Origin: Candidatus Zhuqueibacterota bacterium
Lineage (GTDB): Bacteria; SM23-31
Length of the DNA stretch: 13,293 nucleotides
NCBI GenBank assembly: GCA_022562855.1
Contig: JADFON010000016.1
Span: 1 to 13,293 of the forward strand
Direction of reading: 5' to 3'
Shown here: positions 6,741 to 13,293 of the stretch, piece by piece
Position numbering within the stretch: the stretch's first letter is position 1
Layout: each line of letters starts with the position of its first letter
Notes under the pieces: model-generated
What the model saw: the letters and a program-made list of their open reading frames with translations, nothing else
Databases searched by the model: none
What the model was told of the DNA's origin: nothing
Made by a program: the position numbers and the translations under genes

Positions 6741-7823
6741 TCAATATAAAATGGATAGTTCAGTAGATATATCGGTCAGGACATTTACGCCCGACCCTTC
6801 AATGCTTACAACATTTTCTATTCGAACGCCATATTTGTCAGAAATATATATACCGGGTTCAACCGTAAAAACGTTTCCAATGGCTAACTCATCTTCGCTC
6901 AGAGGGGATATTTTCGGCATTTCATGGATTGAAAGTCCCACCCCGTGCCCTGCCGCGTGTCCAAAATAATCGCCATAGCCGAATTCTTTTATTACATTAC
7001 GCGCAAATGCATCTATTTCTTTTCCACCTTTACCGACTTCTATTCCGGCAATTGCCGTCTCAAGGGCGTTCCGAACAGCATTATGGATGCGCAGAAAATC
7101 ATCAGGAGGATTGCCAAAGTAAAGACAACGCGAGAAATCGGCATGATATCCCTCAATTACCGATCCGAAATCAAGTTGTATGTTTTCGCCTTTTCTTAGT
7201 TTTGTTTTCCCCGGAACTCCATGCGGCAGGGCGGTATTTTTTCCAAACAGCACTATCGGATTGAACGAATCTCCCTCGCCACCTTTTTTTTTGATTTTGT
7301 ACGATATTTCTGCAGCTATATCCGACTCTGTTACATTTTCCCTGAAATATGGCTTTATTTCATCAAATACTTTTAAAGTAATATCACATGCTTTTCTTAT
7401 TGACAATATTTCCCCGGGTGATTTCTTAGACGCTATTTTATCTAAGGTTCCGTCAAAAGGCAGCAGCGAAGAACCCGGATTGCTTGTTATAACTTCCGAC
7501 AGATTCTGATAACTGTTATAGGTAATATAATCCGATTCGAAACCAAAGGTGTTAAACCGGTTAAATTCCGTAATTTCCTTAATACTATTGATAAGACTGC
7601 CGTCAGCAAGTATTATTTTATCGTATTGCACCTCTTTTTCAGCCTGATCTTTATAACGAAAATCCGTAATAAAATATACTGCGCTATTCGTGATAATACC
7701 GAGACCGTTTGATCCTGTAAAGCCGAGAAGATATCTTAAGCTGGAGGGCTTGATTATTAGGAATGCGTCTAATTCATTGGAGGACAAGAAATGACGTAGA
7801 TCTTGAATTCGATGTTCAAGCAT
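6741..7823 (-). CDS. Xaa-Pro aminopeptidase/dipeptidase, M24B family (PepP/PepQ-like)
   Basis: Encodes 360 residues in two domains: a creatinase-like N-terminal domain (1 to about 135, with LRYLLGFTGSNG at 29-40) and the pita-bread catalytic domain. All five dinuclear metal ligands are present: Asp218 (QLDFG), Asp229 (HADFSR), His293 (GHGVGLSIHE), Glu322 (FTVEPGIY) and Glu336 (VRIENVV). The usual accessory histidines are His201 (LPHG) and His300. It should remove N-terminal residues preceding proline, or split Xaa-Pro dipeptides, in the cytoplasm; no signal peptide is seen. Length and N-domain are like the short PepQ/YpdF type, so aminopeptidase versus prolidase cannot be settled. The start overlaps the end of the TPR gene by 8 bases (ATGCTTGA). 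Confidence 0.93.
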   Translation of the reverse strand: MLEHRIQDLRHFLSSNELDAFLIIKPSSLRYLLGFTGSNGLGIITNSAVYFITDFRYKDQAEKEVQYDKIILADGSLINSIKEITEFNRFNTFGFESDYITYNSYQNLSEVITSNPGSSLLPFDGTLDKIASKKSPGEILSIRKACDITLKVFDEIKPYFRENVTESDIAAEISYKIKKKGGEGDSFNPIVLFGKNTALPHGVPGKTKLRKGENIQLDFGSVIEGYHADFSRCLYFGNPPDDFLRIHNAVRNALETAIAGIEVGKGGKEIDAFARNVIKEFGYGDYFGHAAGHGVGLSIHEMPKISPLSEDELAIGNVFTVEPGIYISDKYGVRIENVVSIEGSGVNVLTDISTELSILY

Positions 7824-10302
7824 TCATTTTTTTCTTTATTTCCGAAATTTTGTCATCTATTTTTTCATTTTCAGGTTCTTTTTCTTTGAGCTTCTCAAAG
7901 ACATGTAAAGCTTTCTCATATTTTTCCTGGGAAAAATATATTTCGCCCAGGGTCATTGTTGTTATTTCATGACCTTCTTCACCCTGTTCATCTTCATCAT
8001 CATCGATTGGTTCCAGTTCATCAATCTCCTGGTCTCTCAAATTAATCGCTTCCTCACCTTGCTCCTCAGCCGCAACTTCCCCGGATGATCCATCGGCGGA
8101 TGAAACATCTTCTACACCAATTTTTAAGTCAAGTTCTTCGGTTCCTTCACCTTCCACCGGAACATCGTCACTCATTGAGACATCTTCCTCAGAGGCAAGA
8201 CTTTCATCAAAATCGTCATCCAAAAAATCGGAATAGTCGGCGCCTGAATCACCTTCAGCTCCATCTTTTTCAGGAGAAACCTCCTTAACCTCACCACCGT
8301 CTTCTTTTTCGACCATCGCCGCCAATTCCTCTTCTTCATCGTCGATACTATCTGCGGCATCTTCATCACTTGCCAAATCTTCAGCGTCCGAATTCACGCT
8401 CTCGATTGTTTCATCATCCGCCGCTTCGCTTTCTTTTTCAGATTCTAAATCGTCAGGAGAAACACCGGTCATTTCCTCGTCCATTTTTATAGTTTCTTCT
8501 GAAATATCCGATGTTTCGGTTTCAGTTTTCTCCTCATCCAATTCTATCGATTCATCAATTTCAAAGTCTTTTTCCAGGTCCAGCGATTCTATAACCGGCT
8601 CTTCGGCTTCTTCAGAATCATCCTCATCAAAGCTAACCTCAACATCTTCTTCAGATTGCATATATTCGTCAAATGACGCCTCGTCTTCTTTGGAGTCCGA
8701 ATCCATAAGTAAGTCTTCAGCGGTTACCGCACCGTCTTCCATGTCTTCTGCACTGCCGCCCGCCTCTTCCTCCGTTCCTTCCTGTGCTTCAGTATCGGAA
8801 CCCTCTTCATCTTCCGAGACGAATTCAAGGGCATCTTCATCGAGATCTGTAGCGGTTATGTCACTTTCCACGACAACTTCTTCAGAATCTAAAGACAAAT
8901 CTCCCGACTCTTCCTTTTCAGCGCTCTCCAAATCAGGTGCTGTTTCGTCAGCTTCTTCGGGTGAAATTGTTATTTCTTTTTCGGAATCCAAGTCAGAATC
9001 TTCACCGATTTCAGACTTGATTTCCGGCTCACCGGATTCATCTTCTATGGAAACTTCCTCGAGATCATCTTCGGGTTCGATGGTGACAATTTCCTCATCA
9101 TCATCAAGGGAACTCTCGGCTTCCCCTGCGGAGACTTCACTTTCCACCGGTTCTTCACCTGAATCCACATCGACCGATATTTCTTCATCCTCTAATTGCG
9201 CTTCATCCAATGATTCGGTTTCGGATTCATCCTGCTCCAATTCCACGGTTTCATCACCGGTATCCAATTTTGAATCTTCTTCCTTGTCAACTTCTTCGAG
9301 TGAATCATCCTCAAAAGAGAGGTCTTCTGCTTCTTCTTCCGCTATTTCAAGGGATTCTGTATCTTCAAGCGTCCCCTCACCCTCTTCAGCTTCGCTTTCG
9401 CCCCCGGCTTCTTTGGACTCCGGATCAAGACCGCTTTCTCCGGTCTCTTCATCGGTAGAGACTTCTGCGGATAACTCTTCCTCACCCTCGGCAATAGTCG
9501 CGGCATCCTCAAGAGTATCGGCTTCTTCCGGAGATTCCGCTTCGGATTCTTCCAAATCTTCAGCCGGCTGAGTCAAAATATCTTCGGGAGCCTCTACCGT
9601 TTCAGTTCCCGAAATACCGGTATCTTCTTCCTGCCCTTCCGATTCAATCTCCGGTGTTTCTCCGACTGATTCATCAGGTTTTATTTCCGATTCAACCTGC
9701 ACCGATTCGTCCGCCTCGATCTCTGTTTCTTCCTGTGCGCCTTGCTGATCGTCAACGGTTACCGTTTCATCCGCTAAAGTTTCTCCTTCAGCAGATTGCT
9801 CTTCTTCCATAACGACGGACGTATCCTTATCCGAAGCCATTTCAGATTCAGATTCTTCTACAGCTACTTCTTCATTCCGGTCACTGAAGGAATCGGCAAC
9901 ACCAAGATCTTCCAAAAGGTTTTCTGCTTCCTTGTTTAACGGGTCAGCCTGAATCAAATTTCTGAGATGTTCCTCTGCCGATGCACTGTCGCCTTCGCCG
10001 CTGTAAATTTTTCCTATGAGTTTATTAGCCACGATATTATATGGGTCGAACGTAAGTATGCGGTACAGCTCCTCTCTTGCCTGCTCTTTCATCGACGCCT
10101 CAAGATAGCATTTTGCCATGACAAGACGACCGGTTATATAGTAAGGATGATCCTGAAGCCCCTGTTCGCAAATTTCAATCGCTTTTTCAAGCTCATCATT
10201 TTTGAGCCTGGTATCAGCTAACCGCGCAAAGAGAATAGACCCCTTCTCTTTGGAAATACGCTTTTCCAAAAACTTGATTTCTTTTTTTAAATTTTGCTCC
10301 AT
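7816..10302 (-). CDS. Giant acidic TPR protein with an Asp/Glu-rich disordered centre
   Basis: Encodes 828 residues. Residues 1-20 are a charged helix. Three tetratricopeptide repeats follow (about 21-54, 55-88 and 89-122, with A/G-Y and DP signatures such as the LTFDPYNIVANKLIGKIY segment at 83-100). From about 140 to 780 the protein is almost wholly Glu, Asp, Ser, Thr, Ala, Val and Gly, with very few aromatic or basic residues, and should be disordered and strongly negative. The last 47 residues return to a TPR (from TMTLGEIYFSQEKYEKALHVF, about 781-814) and end in a lysine-rich helix. No signal peptide or membrane helix is visible, so it is probably cytoplasmic. The reading frame is unbroken across the repetitive part. 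The layout faintly recalls FimV (acidic stretch plus C-terminal TPR), but LysM and membrane segments are absent. Function unknown; a scaffold is a fair inference. It heads the TPR-aminopeptidase-glycosyltransferase group. Confidence 0.8.
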   Translation of the reverse strand: MEQNLKKEIKFLEKRISKEKGSILFARLADTRLKNDELEKAIEICEQGLQDHPYYITGRLVMAKCYLEASMKEQAREELYRILTFDPYNIVANKLIGKIYSGEGDSASAEEHLRNLIQADPLNKEAENLLEDLGVADSFSDRNEEVAVEESESEMASDKDTSVVMEEEQSAEGETLADETVTVDDQQGAQEETEIEADESVQVESEIKPDESVGETPEIESEGQEEDTGISGTETVEAPEDILTQPAEDLEESEAESPEEADTLEDAATIAEGEEELSAEVSTDEETGESGLDPESKEAGGESEAEEGEGTLEDTESLEIAEEEAEDLSFEDDSLEEVDKEEDSKLDTGDETVELEQDESETESLDEAQLEDEEISVDVDSGEEPVESEVSAGEAESSLDDDEEIVTIEPEDDLEEVSIEDESGEPEIKSEIGEDSDLDSEKEITISPEEADETAPDLESAEKEESGDLSLDSEEVVVESDITATDLDEDALEFVSEDEEGSDTEAQEGTEEEAGGSAEDMEDGAVTAEDLLMDSDSKEDEASFDEYMQSEEDVEVSFDEDDSEEAEEPVIESLDLEKDFEIDESIELDEEKTETETSDISEETIKMDEEMTGVSPDDLESEKESEAADDETIESVNSDAEDLASDEDAADSIDDEEEELAAMVEKEDGGEVKEVSPEKDGAEGDSGADYSDFLDDDFDESLASEEDVSMSDDVPVEGEGTEELDLKIGVEDVSSADGSSGEVAAEEQGEEAINLRDQEIDELEPIDDDEDEQGEEGHEITTMTLGEIYFSQEKYEKALHVFEKLKEKEPENEKIDDKISEIKKKMNA

Positions 10303-10330
10303 TTCCCCATCTCATTGTTCAGAATATTTA

Positions 10331-10359
10331 AATATAACAAACTTATTAAGTACAAACAA
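10331..10359 (-). promoter_or_regulatory. Candidate promoter for the TPR-aminopeptidase-glycosyltransferase genes
   Basis: On the minus strand, TTGTTT (10359-10354) is followed after 17 bases by TATATT (10336-10331), with three of six and five of six consensus matches. It sits in the 130-base gap between lptE and the TPR gene, 29 bases before the TPR start codon. The spacing is ideal but the -35 is poor. Confidence 0.35.
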
Positions 10360-10380
10360 AGTATAATTTTCCGATTTAAG

Positions 10381-10396
10381 CGCCGCAAATTCGGCG
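10381..10396. other. Small GC hairpin between lptE and the TPR gene
   Basis: CGCCG (10381-10385) and CGGCG (10392-10396) form a five-pair stem with a six-base loop. It lies 36 bases past the lptE stop, in AT-rich DNA. No T run follows it on the minus strand, so it is at best a weak terminator or an RNA end-protecting stem for the lptE message. Confidence 0.35.
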
Positions 10397-10432
10397 AACA
10401 TTTCAAGCAAATTAATCCCTCGCCGCAACAAG

Positions 10433-10933
10433 CTACCATCCTGAAACTATTTTGTTAGATATATCCCGAATCAATTGAACAAGCGCATCGTTAATCGCCT
10501 GTTCACGTTCAGAAACAGGATCCTTATAAAATCCCACACCGGTGAAGCTTTCGGAGACAAGTACTTTCCCTGTTTTTTTTTCTTCAAATTTTATCCGAAC
10601 ATTCACGCGTAATTCCCATTGCTGTGCTTCTTCCGCCTTAGTTAACGCAGTAGGAACATCTTCAATCGATTCTATCACACCATTCAGCACTGCATCCGCC
10701 TGGTTTATTCCCACAACCCTGAGTATGTTTTCATCCTGGAAATATCCTATCATCAAATTTTGCAGCTTTTCCCGGACCTGTACTTCTTTTGTACGGTCGG
10801 TAAATAATGGAATGGAAATCGTCTCCACTCCGGGAAGTCCCTGACCGGTAAAAGAATAATACCAACAGTAAAGAAACGATACCGGCAAGATACAAACGGT
10901 TAAAACGATTTTCTTTTTTGTACTATTTTTCAT
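10433..10933 (-). CDS. lptE: LptE-like LPS-assembly (lipo)protein
   Basis: Encodes 166 residues from the ATG at 10933. An upstream in-frame ATG would extend the frame far into the sigma-54 activator gene, so the start seven bases after that gene's stop was chosen. A lysine-rich start and hydrophobic stretch (9-22) lead to Cys23 and the family signature YYSFTG (25-30). LP and the strand TISIPLFTDRT (38-48) follow. Other LptE-like segments are GINQADAVLNGVI (75-87) and the strand-rich WELRVNVRIKFEEKKTGKVL (read 106-125). LptE plugs and helps assemble LptD, the outer-membrane LPS translocon. The lipobox is unusual: FLYC puts Tyr at -1, where Gly, Ala or Ser is normal, so lipidation is uncertain. 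Placement directly behind a sigma-54 activator matches what I know from Bacteroidetes-type genomes. Confidence 0.8.
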   Translation of the reverse strand: MKNSTKKKIVLTVCILPVSFLYCWYYSFTGQGLPGVETISIPLFTDRTKEVQVREKLQNLMIGYFQDENILRVVGINQADAVLNGVIESIEDVPTALTKAEEAQQWELRVNVRIKFEEKKTGKVLVSESFTGVGFYKDPVSEREQAINDALVQLIRDISNKIVSGW

Positions 10934-10940
10934 AACCGAT

Positions 10941-12074
10941 TTAGAGTTTCCCCAGTTTTCTATACAGAGTTCTTTCGCTAAAACCAAGCGCCCGGGCAGC
11001 CAGCCTCCTGTTTCCATTAAATCGACGTAAAGCTTCCTGGATGAGATCGGATTCGGCTTTTTCAACAGAAATATCATCGAACGATTCCCCCGAAACATCA
11101 ATAAGCTCGGAAATATCCTTTATCGGCTGATCATAAAGTGTCGACACATCAGATTTTCTTCGCACCATTTTCATAGTATCCAGAATCATGCTCTTCAAAT
11201 CCGAAATATCGGCTCGGACACCCAATAATGCCCGGTAAATCAGCTCTCTTTCCGCCTGGTCTGCCGTTTTATTGACATATACGGGCAATCCGCTCACACC
11301 CGCATGACTATTGCGAATGCTCTCCGGCAAATCCGAAACTTCAATTTTCTTCCCTTTATTTAACAGCACCAGGCTTTCGAGAAGATTCTTTAACTCTCTA
11401 ATATTTCCTGGCCAGGAATAATTTCGAAATAATCCTAAAATTTCTTCGCTGATTTTTTCCTGTATCATTCCATATTTTTTTTCGAGTAAATCTACGAATT
11501 TTTCGACCAACAAATCGATGTCGCCTCCACGATCCCTTAACGGTGGGAGATCAATTGTTACCATTTTCAAACGGTAATACAGGTCTTCGCGAAAATTTCC
11601 TTTTTGGACCTCCTGATCGAGGAGTTTATTTGTCGCGGCTAAAATCCTGGCGTTAGAATTCATCGCCCGCGTTCCGCCCACCCTGATAAATTCTCCCGAT
11701 TCCAGAACCCGGAGCAATTTTACCTGCGTTCTCAAACTCATTTCAGCGATTTCGTCAAGAAAAATGGTTCCGTTGTCAGCCATTTCAAAGTATCCTTTTC
11801 TCTGTGAAACCGCTCCGGTGAAAGAACCCTTTTCATGTCCGAATATTTCACTTTCAAGAATGCCCTCAGGAATAGCGCCGCAATTGACAGACACCATTTC
11901 GCCGGAAACGCGATGACTATTATCATGAATCGCACGCGCCACTATTTCCTTTCCCGTTCCGCTTTCACCTTGAATCAGGATTACTACGTCAGTACCGGCG
12001 ACTTTCTCAATAATGTCTAAAACATCCAGAATTTTTTCGGATGTTCCTACAATTCCCCATTTCTCAGTTTTCAT
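10941..12074 (-). CDS. Sigma-54-dependent transcriptional activator (AAA+ and Fis-type HTH, no receiver domain)
   Basis: Encodes 377 residues. The AAA+ domain starts almost at the N-terminus (about 5-235): Walker A GESGTGKE (36-43), the sigma-54 contact loop GSFTGA (83-88, usually GAFTGA), Walker B TIFLDE (103-108), sensor I ATN (147-149), the arginine-finger region FREDLYYRL (161-169) and sensor II WPGNIREL (221-228). A linker of about 110 residues (240-345) contains a possible coiled coil (RALLGVRADISDLKSM, 281-296). The C-terminus (about 344-375, ending ARALGFSERTLYRKL) is a Fis-type helix-turn-helix. With no receiver, PAS or GAF domain, signal input is not visible. It may be controlled by abundance or by a partner, as in PspF-type activators. 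Downstream lptE is seven bases away and likely co-transcribed. No convincing -24/-12 promoter was found in the window, so its targets are unknown. Confidence 0.92.
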   Translation of the reverse strand: MKTEKWGIVGTSEKILDVLDIIEKVAGTDVVILIQGESGTGKEIVARAIHDNSHRVSGEMVSVNCGAIPEGILESEIFGHEKGSFTGAVSQRKGYFEMADNGTIFLDEIAEMSLRTQVKLLRVLESGEFIRVGGTRAMNSNARILAATNKLLDQEVQKGNFREDLYYRLKMVTIDLPPLRDRGGDIDLLVEKFVDLLEKKYGMIQEKISEEILGLFRNYSWPGNIRELKNLLESLVLLNKGKKIEVSDLPESIRNSHAGVSGLPVYVNKTADQAERELIYRALLGVRADISDLKSMILDTMKMVRRKSDVSTLYDQPIKDISELIDVSGESFDDISVEKAESDLIQEALRRFNGNRRLAARALGFSERTLYRKLGKL

Positions 12075-12127
12075 CTTGACGCTATATCTATAAATTTAAG
12101 AATTTTAATCATTTTCTTCCTAATATT

Positions 12128-13222
12128 TCACGGTTGATACAACCGTTTTGCCCCTTTTAATCCAATATCGGTCCGGTAGTAAGCCTTCTCAAAATTAACG
12201 GATTCGACCAGGAAATACGCTTGCTCTATTGCCCAATTCAAATCTTCGTTCAAGGCATTCATACAGAGCACCCTCCCCCCATTAGTGTACATTTTGCCGT
12301 TTTTAATTATGGTCCCTGCGTGAAATATCTTTTGTTTTGGAGAAAGATACACATCGTCAAGCCCGAAAATCTCCTTGCCCTTTTCATATTTATCAGGGTA
12401 TCCGCCTGACGCAATTACCACACCCACAGAATACCAGGGGGTTATTTTTAAGTTGATATCACTTATTGTTTCATCAATTGTTGCATCGAATAATTCTACG
12501 ATGTCGTTCTCAATAAGCGGCACAACCACCTGCGTTTCGGGATCGCCAAACCTGCAATTAAACTCAACTACTTTTGGACCCGATTCGGTTACCATAAGTC
12601 CTGCATACAATAATCCTTTATAAGGATGCCCTTCGGCGCGCAACGCATCGAGCACCGGTTTGATAATAGTTTTGCTTATTTTGTACAGCAAATCGTCATC
12701 TGCAATCGGGGCGGGAGCGTACGCCCCCATTCCCCCGGTATTAGGTCCTTTGTCGTCATTGTATACCGGTTTATGGTCCTGGGATGACGGCAGCATCAGG
12801 AAATCTTTGCCATCTGTCAGGACAAAAATTGAAACCTCTTCTCCGGTCATGAATTCTTCAATTACCACACTGTTTCCCGCATCCCCGAACGATTTGTCGA
12901 CCATAATCGACTTTACAGCCTTTACCGCTTCCTCTTCCGTTTTACAAACAAGCGCCCCCTTTCCGGCTGCAAGACCGTCAGCTTTTACGACTATGGGTGT
13001 TTTTCGGTTTTTCAGATAGCTCAAAGCCTCTTCAGAGTCTTTAAAATTCTGAAGTTTTTGTTCGAAATTTAATTCACCAAGCTCGGCTTTTAACTCTTCT
13101 ATTAATTTAGCTTGGTTTTCAAAGTGAAGTTTTTTTACACATTCTTGCCAATGCTCCTCGGGTTCTTTCAGGAGATAAGCACGAGAATCAAAATCAAGTG
13201 GAAATACAATATGTCGCTTCAT
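12128..13222 (-). CDS. purD: PurD-like phosphoribosylamine-glycine ligase lacking its N-terminal domain (chimeric N-terminus)
   Basis: Encodes 364 residues against about 420-430 for normal PurD. From residue 61 it is a clear PurD ATP-grasp enzyme: IVVKADGLAAGKG (77-89), IEEFMTGEEV (121-130), SSQDHKPVY (146-154), GPNTGGMGAYAPAP (159-172), EFNCRFGDPETQ (220-231), ASGGYP (271-276) and TNGGRVLC (313-320). It should form GAR from phosphoribosylamine, glycine and ATP in purine synthesis. However, the PurD N-domain, with its GGREHA nucleotide-fold start, GPE motif and the stretch up to about E. coli residue 120, is absent. Residues 1-60 (MKRHIVFPLDFDSRAYLLKE and a charged helix) are unlike it. Other frames of this region show no PurD N-terminus. 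It is probably inactive or altered as drawn, or an assembly chimera. Confidence 0.85.
   Translation of the reverse strand: MKRHIVFPLDFDSRAYLLKEPEEHWQECVKKLHFENQAKLIEELKAELGELNFEQKLQNFKDSEEALSYLKNRKTPIVVKADGLAAGKGALVCKTEEEAVKAVKSIMVDKSFGDAGNSVVIEEFMTGEEVSIFVLTDGKDFLMLPSSQDHKPVYNDDKGPNTGGMGAYAPAPIADDDLLYKISKTIIKPVLDALRAEGHPYKGLLYAGLMVTESGPKVVEFNCRFGDPETQVVVPLIENDIVELFDATIDETISDINLKITPWYSVGVVIASGGYPDKYEKGKEIFGLDDVYLSPKQKIFHAGTIIKNGKMYTNGGRVLCMNALNEDLNWAIEQAYFLVESVNFEKAYYRTDIGLKGAKRLYQP
13043..13222 (-). other. Foreign 5' segment joined in frame to purD
   Basis: These 60 codons encode a start with FPLDFDSR followed by an amphipathic charged helix rich in E, K, L and Q. They do not resemble the PurD Rossmann-like start. 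I count about 34% G+C here against about 48% in purD at 12721-13020. The join falls at QNFKDSEEAL (residues 58-67), where PurD itself commonly has a similar sequence (E. coli has YQNFTEVEPAL), so microhomology may lie at the junction. It is probably the beginning of another gene, possibly of an uncharacterised protein family. I cannot name it from the sequence. Confidence 0.6.
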
Positions 13223-13293
13223 TATATTTTATCTTTAGAAATCAATATTGACATATAGATCGTACACGTAAAATACCTGTTTTTCTAATGCTC

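Noticed and set aside
8690-9571. Long plus-strand open frame (293 codons, serine-rich) opposite the acidic TPR gene
   Set aside because: It is the complement of GAA, GAG, GAT and TC-rich codons of the acidic region. Such composition removes stop codons on the other strand and yields a poly-serine translation without any domain.
10934-11101. A 56-residue N-terminal extension of the lptE frame
   Set aside because: It lies wholly within the well-supported 3' end of the sigma-54 activator gene in another frame. The ATG at 10933 gives a normal signal-type N-terminus.
13248-13274. Plus-strand TTGACA (13248-13253) with TAAAAT (13269-13274), a possible promoter leaving the window to the right
   Set aside because: Spacing is only 15 bases, the -10 match is modest, and the downstream gene is outside the window, so it cannot be supported.

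Overview
The window is about 13.3 kb of AT-leaning bacterial DNA. It holds one rightward gene at the left and ten collinear leftward genes filling the rest. A diderm (outer-membrane) bacterium is indicated by an LptE-type LPS-assembly protein and by an S41 carboxyl-terminal processing protease with a membrane-anchored, export-type N-terminus. The combination of a receiver-less sigma-54 activator directly upstream of lptE, a YbbR protein upstream of tsaD, and this style of S41 protease resembles the Bacteroidetes/Chlorobi/Marinimicrobia (FCB) side of the tree, probably an uncultured lineage. That placement rests on gene order and protein style, not on a search.

Layout. Bases 1-517 carry no gene. 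They hold a GC-rich island full of inverted repeats (about 14-190), then an AT-rich stretch with two candidate promoters for the S41 protease (518-2131, +). The protease gene ends in a strong, largely bidirectional terminator. Between it and the convergent leftward block lies an 82-bp element with near-matching 17-bp inverted ends, which looks like a MITE or a remnant of an insertion sequence.

The leftward block, in transcription order, is: a purD-like gene with a replaced N-terminus (13222-12128), a sigma-54-dependent activator (12074-10941), lptE (10933-10433), a giant acidic TPR protein (10302-7816), an M24 Xaa-Pro aminopeptidase (7823-6741), a family 2 glycosyltransferase (6739-5864), a YbbR-domain membrane protein (5710-4751), tsaD (4662-3649), a small glutaredoxin-like protein (3636-3379) and a YchF-like GTPase (3388-2306). 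Spacing suggests at least four transcription or coupling units: activator-lptE; TPR-aminopeptidase-glycosyltransferase (8-bp overlap, then 1-bp gap); YbbR-tsaD-Grx-YchF (88-bp gap, 12-bp gap, 10-bp overlap); and purD upstream.

The genes mix housekeeping roles (tRNA t6A modification, purine synthesis, peptide turnover) with envelope roles (LPS export, glycosyl transfer, periplasmic proteolysis). No phage, CRISPR, toxin-antitoxin or defence system is visible. The most notable anomaly is the purD-like gene: the PurD N-terminal domain is absent, and about 60 unrelated, AT-richer codons are joined in frame to the ATP-grasp part. This is either a real deletion fusion or an assembly chimera. The next most unusual items are the roughly 640-residue acidic segment inserted between TPRs and the structured island at the left edge.
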